A DNA stretch of 64,000 nucleotides from an uncultured Alphaproteobacteria bacterium (GCA_945957365.1 CAMFKI010000007.1:1-64000), one strand, 5' to 3'; numbered from the stretch's first letter, positions 36,626 through 45,320 are shown. Made by a program: numbers and translations. Notes: generated by a model from the sequence alone, not told the origin.

Positions 36626-37458
36626 CCGAGACGCTCGTCCGGGTCGAGAAGCTGAGTGTGACCTATCCGGGCCGCCGCGGCACCACGCTCGCCTTGCGAA
36701 ACGCAAGTTTCAGCCTGGGTCATGAGCGCCTCGGCGTCGTCGGCGAGTCAGGCTCGGGCAAGTCCACGCTGGGCCGCGCCCTGCTCGGCCTTATTCCGCG
36801 GCCCGGCATCGTCACGGCCGATCGCATGGAGTTTGCCGGTGAGTCATTACTCGGCGCCAGCGAGGCACAATGGCAGCGGCTGCGCGGCCGCCGCATGTCG
36901 ATGATCATGCAGGACCCCAAATACTCCCTCAATCCGGTGCGCCGCATCGGCGACCAGATCGTCGAGACCTGCCTTCTGCACCTGGGTTCGACCCGGAGGG
37001 ACGCCGAGCGCCGGGCACTCGCCATGCTCGATGCCGTGAGGATCCGCGACCCCGACCACGTGTTCCAGCAATACCCGCACCAACTCTCGGGCGGCATGGG
37101 CCAGCGCGCCATGATCGCCATGATGCTGGTCGCCGAGCCTGACCTGCTGATCGCCGATGAGCCCACCTCGGCGCTCGACGTGACGGTGCAGAACGACGTG
37201 CTGCGGATTCTCGACGACCTGGTCAGGAACCGCGGCATGGCGCTGCTGTTCATCAGCCATAACCTCGGCATCGTGTCGAGCTTCTGCGACCGGGTGCTGA
37301 TCATGTATGGCGGCAAGATCCTGGAACAGATCGCGGCCGCCGACCTCGCCCATGCGAAGCACCCCTACACGCGCGCCCTGCTGGCCGCGGCTCCTTCGCT
37401 CGACCATCCGCAAGCGACACTGGCGACCGTGGTGAGGGACCCGGCATGGCTGGAATGA
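36622..37458 (+). CDS. Peptide ABC transporter ATP-binding protein, DppD/OppD type
   Basis: A 278-residue ATPase with Walker A GESGSGKST at 41-49, Q-loop MIMQDPKYSLNPVRRIGDQ, signature LSGGMGQRA, Walker B DLLIADEPTSALD and the H-loop ISHNLG. It lacks a long C-terminal oligopeptide extension and iron-sulfur cysteines, being short compared with the usual 320-330 residues. It powers the permeases encoded just upstream, together with the second ATPase. Confidence 0.95.
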   Translation: MTETLVRVEKLSVTYPGRRGTTLALRNASFSLGHERLGVVGESGSGKSTLGRALLGLIPRPGIVTADRMEFAGESLLGASEAQWQRLRGRRMSMIMQDPKYSLNPVRRIGDQIVETCLLHLGSTRRDAERRALAMLDAVRIRDPDHVFQQYPHQLSGGMGQRAMIAMMLVAEPDLLIADEPTSALDVTVQNDVLRILDDLVRNRGMALLFISHNLGIVSSFCDRVLIMYGGKILEQIAAADLAHAKHPYTRALLAAAPSLDHPQATLATVVRDPAWLE

Positions 37459-38216
37459 TCGAGGTCGCGGACCTGCGGGTGAGCTTCCACGGCGGAAGCA
37501 AGGCCGTGCATGCGGTGCAGGGTGTGAGTTTCTCGGTTGCCGAGGGCGAGAGCTTCGGCATCGTCGGTGAATCGGGCTCGGGAAAATCCACCGTGCTGAA
37601 GGCCATTGCCGGACTCGTGCCGTCGGCCAGCGCGGCGCTGACGGTGAATGGCCGGCCCGCCGCACAGCGCCGCAGCAAGGCCGACCGCCGGCAGATGCAG
37701 TTCGTGTTCCAGGATCCCTATGCCTCGCTGCACCCGCGCCAGACTGTCGACCAGATCCTCCGCGAGCCGCTCGCCATCCACCGCATCGATCGCCGCGACG
37801 AGCGCATTGCCGCAGCGCTGGCGGAGGTGGGGCTGAAGCCCGAGCATCGCTTCCGCTATCCCCACCAGCTGTCCGGCGGGCAGCGCCAGCGCGTGGCGAT
37901 CGCGCGGGCCCTGATCCTGCGGCCCCCCGTGCTGCTGCTCGATGAACCGACCTCGGCGCTCGATGTCTCGGTGCAGGCCGAGATCCTCAACCTCATCGTC
38001 GGCCTGAGGAAGGACAACAACCTGACCATGATCCTCGTCAGCCATGACCTCGGCGTCGTCGCTCACCTGTGCAGCCGCATCGCCATCATGCAGGCGGGCA
38101 AGCTCGTCGAGGTGCTCAGTGCCGAAGATCTGCGCCGCGGTGCGGCACAGGCCGACTACACCCGGAAGCTGGTGGCGGCCAGCCGTGGCTTCAACCGGGC
38201 TCAGCCCGCGATTTAG
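37446..38216 (+). CDS. Peptide ABC transporter ATP-binding protein, DppF/OppF type
   Basis: The second ATPase (256 residues): Walker A GESGSGKST at 41-49, Q-loop FVFQDPYASLHPRQ typical of OppF, signature LSGGQRQRVA, Walker B VLLLDEPTSALD and H-loop SHDLG. The reading frame overlaps the previous gene by 13 bases if it starts at 37446. An ATG at 37455 would give the same four-base ATGA overlap seen at the other junctions of this operon and is a good alternative. Confidence 0.94.
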   Translation: MAGMIEVADLRVSFHGGSKAVHAVQGVSFSVAEGESFGIVGESGSGKSTVLKAIAGLVPSASAALTVNGRPAAQRRSKADRRQMQFVFQDPYASLHPRQTVDQILREPLAIHRIDRRDERIAAALAEVGLKPEHRFRYPHQLSGGQRQRVAIARALILRPPVLLLDEPTSALDVSVQAEILNLIVGLRKDNNLTMILVSHDLGVVAHLCSRIAIMQAGKLVEVLSAEDLRRGAAQADYTRKLVAASRGFNRAQPAI

Positions 38217-38246
38217 TTTTGCGGGCCTTGCCAGCCCGGCAAAAAC
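38216..38246 (+). other. Stem-loop between the ATPase and solute-binding protein genes
   Basis: GTTTTGCGGGC and GCCCGGCAAAAAC pair with small bulges around the loop CTTGCCA. It starts in the stop codon of the second ATPase. There is no T-run on the plus strand, so it may be a processing or stability hairpin that allows a different level of the binding protein mRNA. Confidence 0.4.
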
Positions 38247-38324
38247 GTTCTGATATGAACGGCATCTGCGCCCGGAGCCCAAGCGGGGCGCAGCCGACGC
38301 ACATTGGGTTTCAGGGAGAAGGTC

Positions 38325-39914
38325 ATGCTCAGGACGTTGAAGTTCGCGCTGCTGGCAAGCGCGATTGCCGTGCTCTCACCGGTCGCCATGGCGGATACGC
38401 CCAAGGATACGCTGGTCATCGCCGAGAACATCGACGACATCATCTCGCTCGACCCGGCGGAAGCCTATGAGCTGAGCGGCATCCAGGTGCTCGCCAACAC
38501 CTATGACCGCATCATGCGCTTCGATCCCACCGACATCACCAAGCTGGTCGGCGGCGTGGCCGAGTCCCAGACGGTGAGCGACGATGGCCGCACCTTCACC
38601 ATGAAGATCCGCCCCAACCTGAAATTCGCCTCCGGCAATCCGGTGACGGCCAAGGACGCCGCCTTCTCGCTGCAGCGCGTGATCAAGCTCAACAAGACGC
38701 CGGTCTTCCTGCTGTCGCAGCTCGGCTGGACGCCCGAGAACGTCGACCAGATGGTGACGGCTCCCGACGACCAGACCCTGGTCGTCAAGATCGGCGTCGA
38801 CTTCGCGCCTTCGCTGGTGAATGCCCTGCTCTCCTCCGTCGTCGGCTCGGTCGTCGACCAGAAGACCGCTATGGCGCATGAGAAGAACGGCGACTTTGGC
38901 TATGAGTGGCTGAAGACCAACAGCGCCGGTTCCGGCGCCTTCACGCTGAAGGCCTGGAAGCCCAACGAGAGCGTGGTGCTGGAGGCCAACCCCACCTACC
39001 GCGGCGGCGAGCCTGCCATGAAGCGCGTGGTCATCCGCCATGTGCCGGAACCTGCCGCCCAGCGCCTGCTGATCGAGAAGGGTGACACCGACGTCGCTCT
39101 CAACCTCACGGGCGACCAGGTGACCAGCCTCAAGGGCAACAAGGACGTCACCATCACCCCCTCACCGCAGGCCCTGCTCTACTACATGGGCATGAACCTG
39201 AAGCAGAAGGAGCTGCAGGACCCGCGGGTGCGCCAGGCGCTGCGCTACCTCATCGACTACGACGGCATCGTCAACTCGATCATGCAGGGTGGCGCCCAGG
39301 TGCACCAGTCGTTCTGGGCCTCGGGCTTCTGGGCGGCGCTCGACGAAAATCCCTACAAGCTCGACCCGGACAAGGCCAAGGCGTTGCTAAAGGAAGCAGG
39401 CTACCCCGATGGCTTCGAGATCACGCTGGATGCGCCGAACTCCTCGCCCTTCACCAACATCGCCCAGTCGCTGCAGGCGACCATGGCGCAGGGCGGCGTC
39501 AAGGTGAACATCGTGCCGTCCGAAACCAAGGCGCTGCTCACCAAGTATCGCGCCCGCGAACACCAGCTGCTGCTGATCTACTGGGGCCCCGACTACATGG
39601 ACCCCCACACCAATGCCGACGGCTTCGCCAACAACCTCGACAATTCGGACGCGGCCACCAAGGGCAAGCCCTTGGCCTGGCGTAATTCCTGGGCTGACGA
39701 CGCCGTCAACAAGATGACGGCGGACGCCGTGCGCGAGCGTGACGAGGCCAAGCGCAAGCAGATGTACCTCGACGAACAGAAGAAGGTTCTGGACGACGGC
39801 CCCTACGCCATCATGTTCCAGGAGACCAAGCAGGTCGCAACCCGCGCCAACGTGAAGAACTTCATCTTCGGGCCGAGTGCCGACGTCGTGTACTACAACC
39901 TCACCACCAAGTAA
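38325..39914 (+). CDS. Peptide/nickel-type ABC transporter substrate-binding protein (SBP family 5)
   Basis: The periplasmic receptor of the system. The 529-residue protein has a signal peptide (MLRTLKFALLASAIAVLSPVAMA) and the SBP_bac_5 pattern (SLDPAEAYELSGIQVLANTYD, FASGNPVTAKDAAFSLQRV, DPRVRQALRYLIDYDGIV). The ATG at 38325 is preceded by AGGGAGAAGG; a TTG at 38304 is in frame but has no support. The binding protein usually comes first in such operons; here it follows the ATPases. The ligand cannot be told from sequence, but the downstream peptidase suggests peptides. Confidence 0.95.
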   Translation: MLRTLKFALLASAIAVLSPVAMADTPKDTLVIAENIDDIISLDPAEAYELSGIQVLANTYDRIMRFDPTDITKLVGGVAESQTVSDDGRTFTMKIRPNLKFASGNPVTAKDAAFSLQRVIKLNKTPVFLLSQLGWTPENVDQMVTAPDDQTLVVKIGVDFAPSLVNALLSSVVGSVVDQKTAMAHEKNGDFGYEWLKTNSAGSGAFTLKAWKPNESVVLEANPTYRGGEPAMKRVVIRHVPEPAAQRLLIEKGDTDVALNLTGDQVTSLKGNKDVTITPSPQALLYYMGMNLKQKELQDPRVRQALRYLIDYDGIVNSIMQGGAQVHQSFWASGFWAALDENPYKLDPDKAKALLKEAGYPDGFEITLDAPNSSPFTNIAQSLQATMAQGGVKVNIVPSETKALLTKYRAREHQLLLIYWGPDYMDPHTNADGFANNLDNSDAATKGKPLAWRNSWADDAVNKMTADAVRERDEAKRKQMYLDEQKKVLDDGPYAIMFQETKQVATRANVKNFIFGPSADVVYYNLTTK

Positions 39915-39926
39915 GCGCCGGGCGCG

Positions 39927-41117
39927 GTGCCAGGATATCTCGACCGGAGCCGCGCCTGCCAGCTGATGCAGAACGAGGGCCTTTCGGCCCTCGTTCTCTG
40001 TCAGCCCGAAAGCATCGTCTATGCGACCGGCGCCTTTCCGGGGGTGGCAAGCTTCTGGCGCCGGGCCGGTGCGGCCTTCGTCGTGGTGCCGGCGGACGCC
40101 TCGGCGCCCCTGGCCGCGATCGTTGGCGATCTGCAGGCCAGCTCCTTCGCCGCGGCCTCCGGCATCGCCGATGTGCGCAGCCACCGCATCTGGGTCGAGA
40201 CGGACAATTTTCCGCTCCGTACTGACAAGCCGCGGCGCAGCCCCCGCCCTGCGCAGTATTCCCTCGGCGGCAGCCTTGCCCTGCTGCTCGACTTGTTGCG
40301 CGAAAGGGGCCTCGGCGGGCGGATCGGGCTCGAAATGGGCTTCGTTCCGGCAGCTGATTTTGCACAGTTCCAGACGCTGCCGATACAGTGGGTCGATGCC
40401 ACCCGCATCGTCGAGAGACTGCGCTCGATCAAGCACCCTGAAGAAATCGAACGGCTCGGCCGCGCCGCCCGACACGCCGCCGCCGGCCTGTCCCACCTCA
40501 TGGACGTCTTTGCACCGGGCATGACCGCGGCGGACATGAGCCGCATCTGGCAGGACGCCGCCCGGCAGGACGCGATTGGCCAGGGGCTTCCTCCCCCACA
40601 GTCTTTCTGGTCCTACATCGCCGTGGGCGGCGACGGCTTCGCACCGGGCGAGGCCGCTGCTGCCGGCGACATCATCAAGATGGATGTCGGCTGCGTCATC
40701 GACGGCTACAGTTCGGACGGCGCGCGCACGGCGGTGCTGGGCCAGCCGGCGCCGGCCGCCCAGGCCATCCACGATGCCCTGCAACGCGCCTTCGAGACGG
40801 GTCTGGCCAGCTGCTCGCCGGGCCGGCCCCTCGCCGAGATCTATCGCCGCATATCCGCATCCATGTGGGATCAGGGCTACGACACCTATGGCCGCGGCCA
40901 CTTCGGGCACGGGGTGGGATCCTCGATCTGGAGCGAGGAATGGCCTTTCATTTCGGACGATGCCGAGGCCGTGCTGGAACCGGGCATGGTTCTCGCGCTG
41001 GAAACGCCCTGGTACATCGACGGTCTCGGCGGCTTCATCATCGAAGATCAGTTGCTCGTGACCCCGTCGGGCGTCGAGGTGATGGCGCCGATGAGCCGGG
41101 AACTCCGCAGGCTTTGA
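39927..41117 (+). CDS. M24-family aminopeptidase (Xaa-Pro peptidase-like)
   Basis: The 396-residue protein has an N-terminal creatinase-like domain (1 to about 165) and a pita-bread M24 domain. The full set of metal ligands is visible: D253, D264, H328 (GHGVG), E359 and E373. No signal peptide is present, so it acts in the cytoplasm, probably on peptides brought in by the ABC system; related enzymes include ectoine or creatine hydrolases. The start is GTG, 12 bases after the binding-protein stop, so it belongs to the operon. Confidence 0.92.
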   Translation: MPGYLDRSRACQLMQNEGLSALVLCQPESIVYATGAFPGVASFWRRAGAAFVVVPADASAPLAAIVGDLQASSFAAASGIADVRSHRIWVETDNFPLRTDKPRRSPRPAQYSLGGSLALLLDLLRERGLGGRIGLEMGFVPAADFAQFQTLPIQWVDATRIVERLRSIKHPEEIERLGRAARHAAAGLSHLMDVFAPGMTAADMSRIWQDAARQDAIGQGLPPPQSFWSYIAVGGDGFAPGEAAAAGDIIKMDVGCVIDGYSSDGARTAVLGQPAPAAQAIHDALQRAFETGLASCSPGRPLAEIYRRISASMWDQGYDTYGRGHFGHGVGSSIWSEEWPFISDDAEAVLEPGMVLALETPWYIDGLGGFIIEDQLLVTPSGVEVMAPMSRELRRL

Positions 41118-41250
41118 TCAGCCAGGCTCATTCATTGCTGGTACAGGTCTTGGTTGCGGTTTGCTTTCCCGGATTGGTCCGGCCTGTGGGCGGTTGCATC
41201 TCGCCCACGCTCGGCTAGCCTGCGGAAAACAGGGGCCGGGCATATCCACA

Positions 41251-41802
41251 ATGGTACTTCACCTCGTCAGCGGCCGCGAAGGTACGGGAAAGTCGACGAT
41301 CTACCATGCCTTGAAGGCAAGGGGCTTCAGCGCCATCCACGCTGACACCTACCCGGGACTGAGCTGCTGGGTCGACAACGGCACGGGCATGCCCGTGCCC
41401 GAAGACCGCGTTATCCATCCGTTGACGGATGATTGGCTGTCCCGGCACAGCTGGTCGTGGAACGCCGACGTGCTCCACAGCCTCGTGCGCCGGCACGAGG
41501 GCCGCCATGCCTTTCTCTGCGGGGGCGCTGCCAACGAGCGGCAGTTTCACACCATGCTCGGCTTCCGTTTCTATCTGTGGATCGACGATGGCGCACTGGT
41601 GGAAAGGCTGCGCGGCCGCGATCCCTTCCGCTGGACCGAGGGATCGGTCGAGTTGGCGAACCGGCTGGCCTACAACAGCGAATGCCGCACCGATGCCATC
41701 GCCGACGGCGCCATCGCGCTCTATGCCGAGATGCCCGCCCAGCACCTCGCGGCCGATGTGATCGCCTATGTCACGGCGCCCGGCGCCAAGCAGCTGCTCT
41801 GA
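41251..41802 (+). CDS. P-loop kinase-like protein, substrate unknown
   Basis: This 183-residue protein has a P-loop GREGTGKST at 8-16 at its very N-terminus, the DTYPGLSCWVDN segment after the first helix, and a lid-like RLRGRDPFRWTEGS. Overall it resembles small-molecule kinases of the shikimate/gluconate type, but I do not recognise a family. The ATG at 41251 opens right before the P-loop strand; the frame extends 30 residues upstream without support. It follows the peptide operon by 133 bases. Confidence 0.72.
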   Translation: MVLHLVSGREGTGKSTIYHALKARGFSAIHADTYPGLSCWVDNGTGMPVPEDRVIHPLTDDWLSRHSWSWNADVLHSLVRRHEGRHAFLCGGAANERQFHTMLGFRFYLWIDDGALVERLRGRDPFRWTEGSVELANRLAYNSECRTDAIADGAIALYAEMPAQHLAADVIAYVTAPGAKQLL

Positions 41803-41880
41803 AGCTCATATAGCATTACATCCAGCTTGCCGTTTTTCTGCGGGCAAGTAGCCTGCTTTCAGCAGCAGGAGTTTTGAGCC

Positions 41881-42162
41881 GTGTCCGGATCCAGCCTCGC
41901 CGTCAAGCATCCCGCCAATGACAGCTGTCCCGCCGTGGACGAGGCGCAGGCCTCGGGCCTGTTCAGTGAATACATGCTGATGGAACTGGTCCTCGAGGTG
42001 GCGCGCAGTTCGCATGATCCGCAGGGCCGGCTGGCGGATCTCTTCGACCGGATCGCCGCCCGGGCCCGCCGCGGCGGCGTCGCGGCGGAGCACAACTCCG
42101 TCATGGTGCAGTTCCGCAAGCGCGCCGAGACCTTCTTCGTGCTGGCGGGCAAGAACGTCTGA
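41881..42162 (+). CDS. Small cytoplasmic protein, function unknown
   Basis: A 93-residue protein with no signal peptide or membrane segment. The middle is acidic and helical (SEYMLMELVLEVARSSHDPQGRLADLFDRIAARARR). The start is GTG at 41881 with AGGAG nine bases upstream. No family is recognised. It stands alone, 78 bases after the kinase-like gene. Confidence 0.6.
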   Translation: MSGSSLAVKHPANDSCPAVDEAQASGLFSEYMLMELVLEVARSSHDPQGRLADLFDRIAARARRGGVAAEHNSVMVQFRKRAETFFVLAGKNV

Positions 42163-42199
42163 TCCCTTCCCTGCCCTGTTGTCTTTCGGCTGGCGCCAT

Positions 42200-42892
42200 T
42201 CAGCGCGCGGCGTCGCCTGGCTTTGCGCCTGCTGCAAGCGGCGGCATGGCGATCAGGTAGAGAACTGCCGCGAGCCCCAGCGGATAGACGGTCCCGCGCG
42301 CCACGAGCGCCGCCGCCACCACGCCGCCCACGAAGAAGCAGGCGATGGACAGGACGCGCCGCATCCTGTTGGTCTGCGTGCCGGCGCCCAGTCGCGAGTC
42401 CGACAGCAGCGCCGTGAGCGTCAGGGTCATGACGTTGGTGGCGAGGTCCTGCACTCCATGGCGCCTGAGGACCGCCGTCTGCAGTCCCATGCCCAGCGCC
42501 AGCACCGCGGTGATCGCGCGGCCCAATGTCTCGCGGCCACTGGGATCATAGAGCCAGCACACGGCAGCTGAGACGGCAATGGTGAACCACACCGTGACAA
42601 AGGCGATCCGCCGCACCAGACGCTCTTCGGGCAACTGCAACAGCCTGCCGCCGAGGATCGCCCCAATGGCGAAAGCACCGAGTGGCCAGAGATAGCGCGA
42701 CGAGCGCTCGAATGTGCCGCCGGAGCCAACATCGATTGCGAGCAGCAGGAGATTGCCCGTCATCATTTCGGCGAAGACGCCGCCCAGCGCCTTGATGCAG
42801 GTGACGTCGATGATGCCGCAGACGGCGCTGACCAGGTACAAGCCCGGCCTGACGTCCCGCGCAACGTTGCTCACCCATTTGCCGGGCGTCAT
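42200..42892 (-). CDS. DUF1275 (YoaK-family) membrane protein
   Basis: The 230-residue protein has about six membrane segments and the DUF1275 signature CGIIDVTCIKALGGVFAEMMTGNLLLLA near the N-terminus. A second motif, LGMGLQTAVLRRHGVQDLATNVMTLTLTAL, closes the family pattern. Function is unknown; a transport role is often assumed. The start at 42892 is preceded by AGGGGAG; the frame continues 31 residues upstream without support. Confidence 0.88.
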   Translation of the reverse strand: MTPGKWVSNVARDVRPGLYLVSAVCGIIDVTCIKALGGVFAEMMTGNLLLLAIDVGSGGTFERSSRYLWPLGAFAIGAILGGRLLQLPEERLVRRIAFVTVWFTIAVSAAVCWLYDPSGRETLGRAITAVLALGMGLQTAVLRRHGVQDLATNVMTLTLTALLSDSRLGAGTQTNRMRRVLSIACFFVGGVVAAALVARGTVYPLGLAAVLYLIAMPPLAAGAKPGDAAR

Positions 42893-43004
42893 GGAAGCTC
42901 CCCTGGTCAGCCACAGATAGCTCAGGAACTTCGCTGCGGGCAAGGTCGCTTGGATGACCCGCAGAACCCGGATAATGAATCGCAAAGGGCCTCGAACACC
43001 CAGG

Positions 43005-43032
43005 CAGGCAGCGCTGTTTTCAGCACCGCCTG
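43005..43032 (-). terminator. Hairpin downstream of the Omp25-like gene
   Basis: On the minus strand CAGGCGGTGCTG-AAAA-CAGCGCTGCCTG forms a 12-base stem with two G-U pairs. It lies about 40 bases after the stop of the outer-membrane protein gene. It lacks a T-run, so it may stabilise the 3' end rather than terminate alone. Confidence 0.4.
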
Positions 43033-43069
43033 CACACCGAAGGAATGGGCGTCCTGCCGTCCGTGATGC

Positions 43070-43894
43070 CTAGAACCGGTATTTCACCGTGGCGCGGGCG
43101 ATGCTGAACTTGAGGTCGGCCTGGCCCTTTTCGTTCACCTCGCTCCAGTCGTCCTGCAGCGTGCTGTCGCTGAGACTGACGTTGCCCTTGGCGCTCCAGT
43201 CATAGCTGCCGAGATCGACGTACAGGTATTCGGCGCCGATCGTCCAGCGGTCGATGCCGTATTCGATACCGCCGCCCACTGTCCAGCCCAGGTTCCAGCC
43301 ACCGGTCGAACCCTGCCAGGAGGCGCTTTCGGAACCATTGCTGGCCAACAGCTTCTGGGTCACATCCATCTTGCCATAGGCAAGGCCGCCGGTGCCATAG
43401 ACCAGGACATTGTCGAAGGCATAGCCCAGGCGTCCGCGCACGGTGCCGAACCAGTTCGAGTCATAATTGATCGAGTCGGTCGCAGTGGTGTTTTCCGGCG
43501 CCAGAACCTGGCTCATCACGTCGCCCACGTCGTTCTTCTTGCTGGAGCTGAAGCCGAGGTAGTTGAAGTCGGCCTCGGCGCCCAGCACGAACCCGGAGAA
43601 CTCCATGTTGTATCCGGCCAACATGCCGGCGGTGAAGGCCGTTTCGTTCCCCTTGGCCGAAAAGTCGAGATCGTCGATCAGGCCGCTCGTGGCATCGTCG
43701 ATGTCGTTCTGGCCGGCGTAATAATAGTTGTTCTTGAAGTCGCTGTTGTTGAAGCCGGCGCCGGCGTTGACGCCGACATAGCCGCCCGACCAGTCATAGG
43801 TGGCGGGCGCCAGGCCAATGTCGCCGGCCATCGCATTCGAAGCCAGGGACATCACGGTGGCGAGTGCGGAACAGGCGAGCAGCAGTTTCTTCAT
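43070..43894 (-). CDS. Outer-membrane beta-barrel protein (Omp25/Omp31-like)
   Basis: The 274-residue protein has a signal peptide (MKKLLLACSALATVMSLASNAMAG), the YDWSGGYVGVNAGAGF opening strand typical of the Brucella/Bartonella Omp25/31 group, alternating beta strands, and a final VKYRF that ends in phenylalanine as required for BAM insertion. GGAG is placed before the ATG at 43894. It is monocistronic. An inverted repeat in its 5' leader (43919-43932) may regulate it. Confidence 0.92.
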   Translation of the reverse strand: MKKLLLACSALATVMSLASNAMAGDIGLAPATYDWSGGYVGVNAGAGFNNSDFKNNYYYAGQNDIDDATSGLIDDLDFSAKGNETAFTAGMLAGYNMEFSGFVLGAEADFNYLGFSSSKKNDVGDVMSQVLAPENTTATDSINYDSNWFGTVRGRLGYAFDNVLVYGTGGLAYGKMDVTQKLLASNGSESASWQGSTGGWNLGWTVGGGIEYGIDRWTIGAEYLYVDLGSYDWSAKGNVSLSDSTLQDDWSEVNEKGQADLKFSIARATVKYRF

Positions 43895-43918
43895 GTGGCG
43901 ATTCTCCGGCGCTGAAAT

Positions 43919-43932
43919 TTGCGATTTCGCAA
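43919..43932. promoter_or_regulatory. Inverted repeat in the omp leader
   Basis: TTGCGA-TT-TCGCAA lies 25-38 bases upstream of the Omp25-like start codon. It could be a small RNA hairpin near the ribosome site or an operator. A possible promoter (TTGTTA, 17 bases, TCATAT on the minus strand) lies further upstream near 43950-43980. Confidence 0.35.
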
Positions 43933-44008
43933 CCAAAGATCGCAGGAAATGGCTTACGAAATATGAATCCGGTCAAATCTCTTTAACAATCGTTTTCATA
44001 CATTCGCA

Positions 44009-44043
44009 AAAGAAAACTCCGTGTACGGAGACCGCGCACGGAG
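44009..44043 (-). terminator. Rho-independent terminator of the L,D-transpeptidase/lipoprotein operon
   Basis: On the minus strand the sequence CTCCGTGCGCGG is followed by CTCCG-TACA-CGGAG and then TTTTCTTTT. The short perfect stem with a T-rich tail, 27 bases beyond the lipoprotein stop, is a standard intrinsic terminator. Confidence 0.75.
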
Positions 44044-44069
44044 CATGATGTCGGCGAATTGACGATGCG

Positions 44070-44528
44070 CTAGAGCGGCGTCAGCTGCATCTGGCCGGTC
44101 GTCAGGCGGGTGCCGTCCGACGTGATGGGCGAGCAGATCGAGGGCGTTCCCTTGGGCAGCCAGGCGGTGGGGTTGCGGGCCTGGCACAGCTTGCCGTCGG
44201 AGGCCTGCCACAACCCGGTTCCGGTGCCCTTGCCGGCCTGGTCATACTGGAAGGTGCCGTCGCCGTAGAAGGTGACAGTGCCCTTGTTGGCGGGGGCTGC
44301 ATAGGTGAACTTGCGCTCGGCCAGCGCCTTGGTGATATCGGCTGCCGACAGCGCGTTGCCTACCGGCAGCGGGCCGGGTGCGGGCGCCACCGGGGCCGTG
44401 GTGATGGGCGCCGCTGGAGGCTGCGCCGCGGGAGCGAGGTCGGGCGACGTCGAGTTCGAGGCGCAGGCGGCGAGGCCCAGGGCCAGGATGGCGAGGCTCA
44501 GGCCGGAAACCGTTTGGGCGTGGCGCAT
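44070..44528 (-). CDS. Lipoprotein, function unknown
   Basis: The 152-residue protein has a lipoprotein signal (LSLAILALGLAAC, lipid on C22), a Pro/Ala-rich spacer (about 29-56), and a C-terminal domain with FTYAAPANKGTVTFYGDGTFQYDQ and two cysteines. The domain resembles small beta-rich inner- or outer-membrane-attached domains of Rhizobiales, but I cannot name a family. It is 4 bases downstream of the L,D-transpeptidase gene and shares its transcript, so a role in the envelope is likely. Confidence 0.78.
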   Translation of the reverse strand: MRHAQTVSGLSLAILALGLAACASNSTSPDLAPAAQPPAAPITTAPVAPAPGPLPVGNALSAADITKALAERKFTYAAPANKGTVTFYGDGTFQYDQAGKGTGTGLWQASDGKLCQARNPTAWLPKGTPSICSPITSDGTRLTTGQMQLTPL

Positions 44529-44532
44529 GCCG

Positions 44533-45144
44533 TCAGACTCCTTCGGCCAGCACGACGACCCGGGTGCCGATGGGAACGCGGCGATAAAGTTCTTCGACGT
44601 CCTGGTTGATCATGCGGATGCAGCCAGACGAGGCATTGTGGCCGATCGACATCGGCTCCGTCGTGCCGTGGATGCGGTACAGCGTGTCCTGGCCGTTCTG
44701 GAACAGGTAGAGGGCGCGTGCGCCCAGCGGATTGTCGGGCCCGCCCGGCATGCCGTTGGCCCACTTGGCCTTCTCCGGCACGCGCGCGATCATCTCCTTG
44801 GGCGGCGTCCACGTCGGCCACATGACCTTGCGGCCGATGTCGGCGAGGCCCGCCCAGCGGAAACCGTCCTTGCCGACGGCGCAGCCCCAGCGCATGGCCT
44901 GGCCGCCCTGCAGCACGAGGTAGATCTGGCGATTCGGCGTGTCGACGATGACGGTGCCGGGCCACTGGCGCCCGGTATAGGCCACGACGGCAGGGCGGAA
45001 GGCCGGCGGCAGCTTGCTGTAGTCGAAAGGCGGCAGCGGATAGGGATCGTCCTCGGAACTCTGCGAAAAGGCCGCAGTGGACAGAGGCATAGCAAGCAGG
45101 GCTGCAGACGCTCCAGTCAGGAGGGCGCGGCGGGAAAGCATCAT
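44533..45144 (-). CDS. L,D-transpeptidase (YkuD family), Tat-type signal
   Basis: L,D-transpeptidases form 3-3 crosslinks in peptidoglycan or attach proteins to it; such crosslinks are abundant in Rhizobiales. The 203-residue product has the catalytic core H159-G-T...S-x-G-C175-I-R177, all intact. The N-terminus MMLSRRALLTGASAALL has twin arginines before a hydrophobic stretch, indicating Tat export. GAGAGG precedes the two adjacent ATG codons at 45144/45141; the frame to 45171 is less likely. Confidence 0.92.
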   Translation of the reverse strand: MMLSRRALLTGASAALLAMPLSTAAFSQSSEDDPYPLPPFDYSKLPPAFRPAVVAYTGRQWPGTVIVDTPNRQIYLVLQGGQAMRWGCAVGKDGFRWAGLADIGRKVMWPTWTPPKEMIARVPEKAKWANGMPGGPDNPLGARALYLFQNGQDTLYRIHGTTEPMSIGHNASSGCIRMINQDVEELYRRVPIGTRVVVLAEGV

Positions 45145-45320
45145 GGTCCTCTCGTCGGGTCTAGAAGTCACTGTTGTGTCGTACCAAATTGGCGGGGAAA
45201 CGCTAAGTACATATTAACGATAACCCGCAAGTTGTGAGGGATTGCCGGGGGAAATGCAATTGAACTCAGGTTAATGCAACCGAAGATTTGGGCGCCGGCA
45301 TATCCTCCCTGCCCCGCCGC

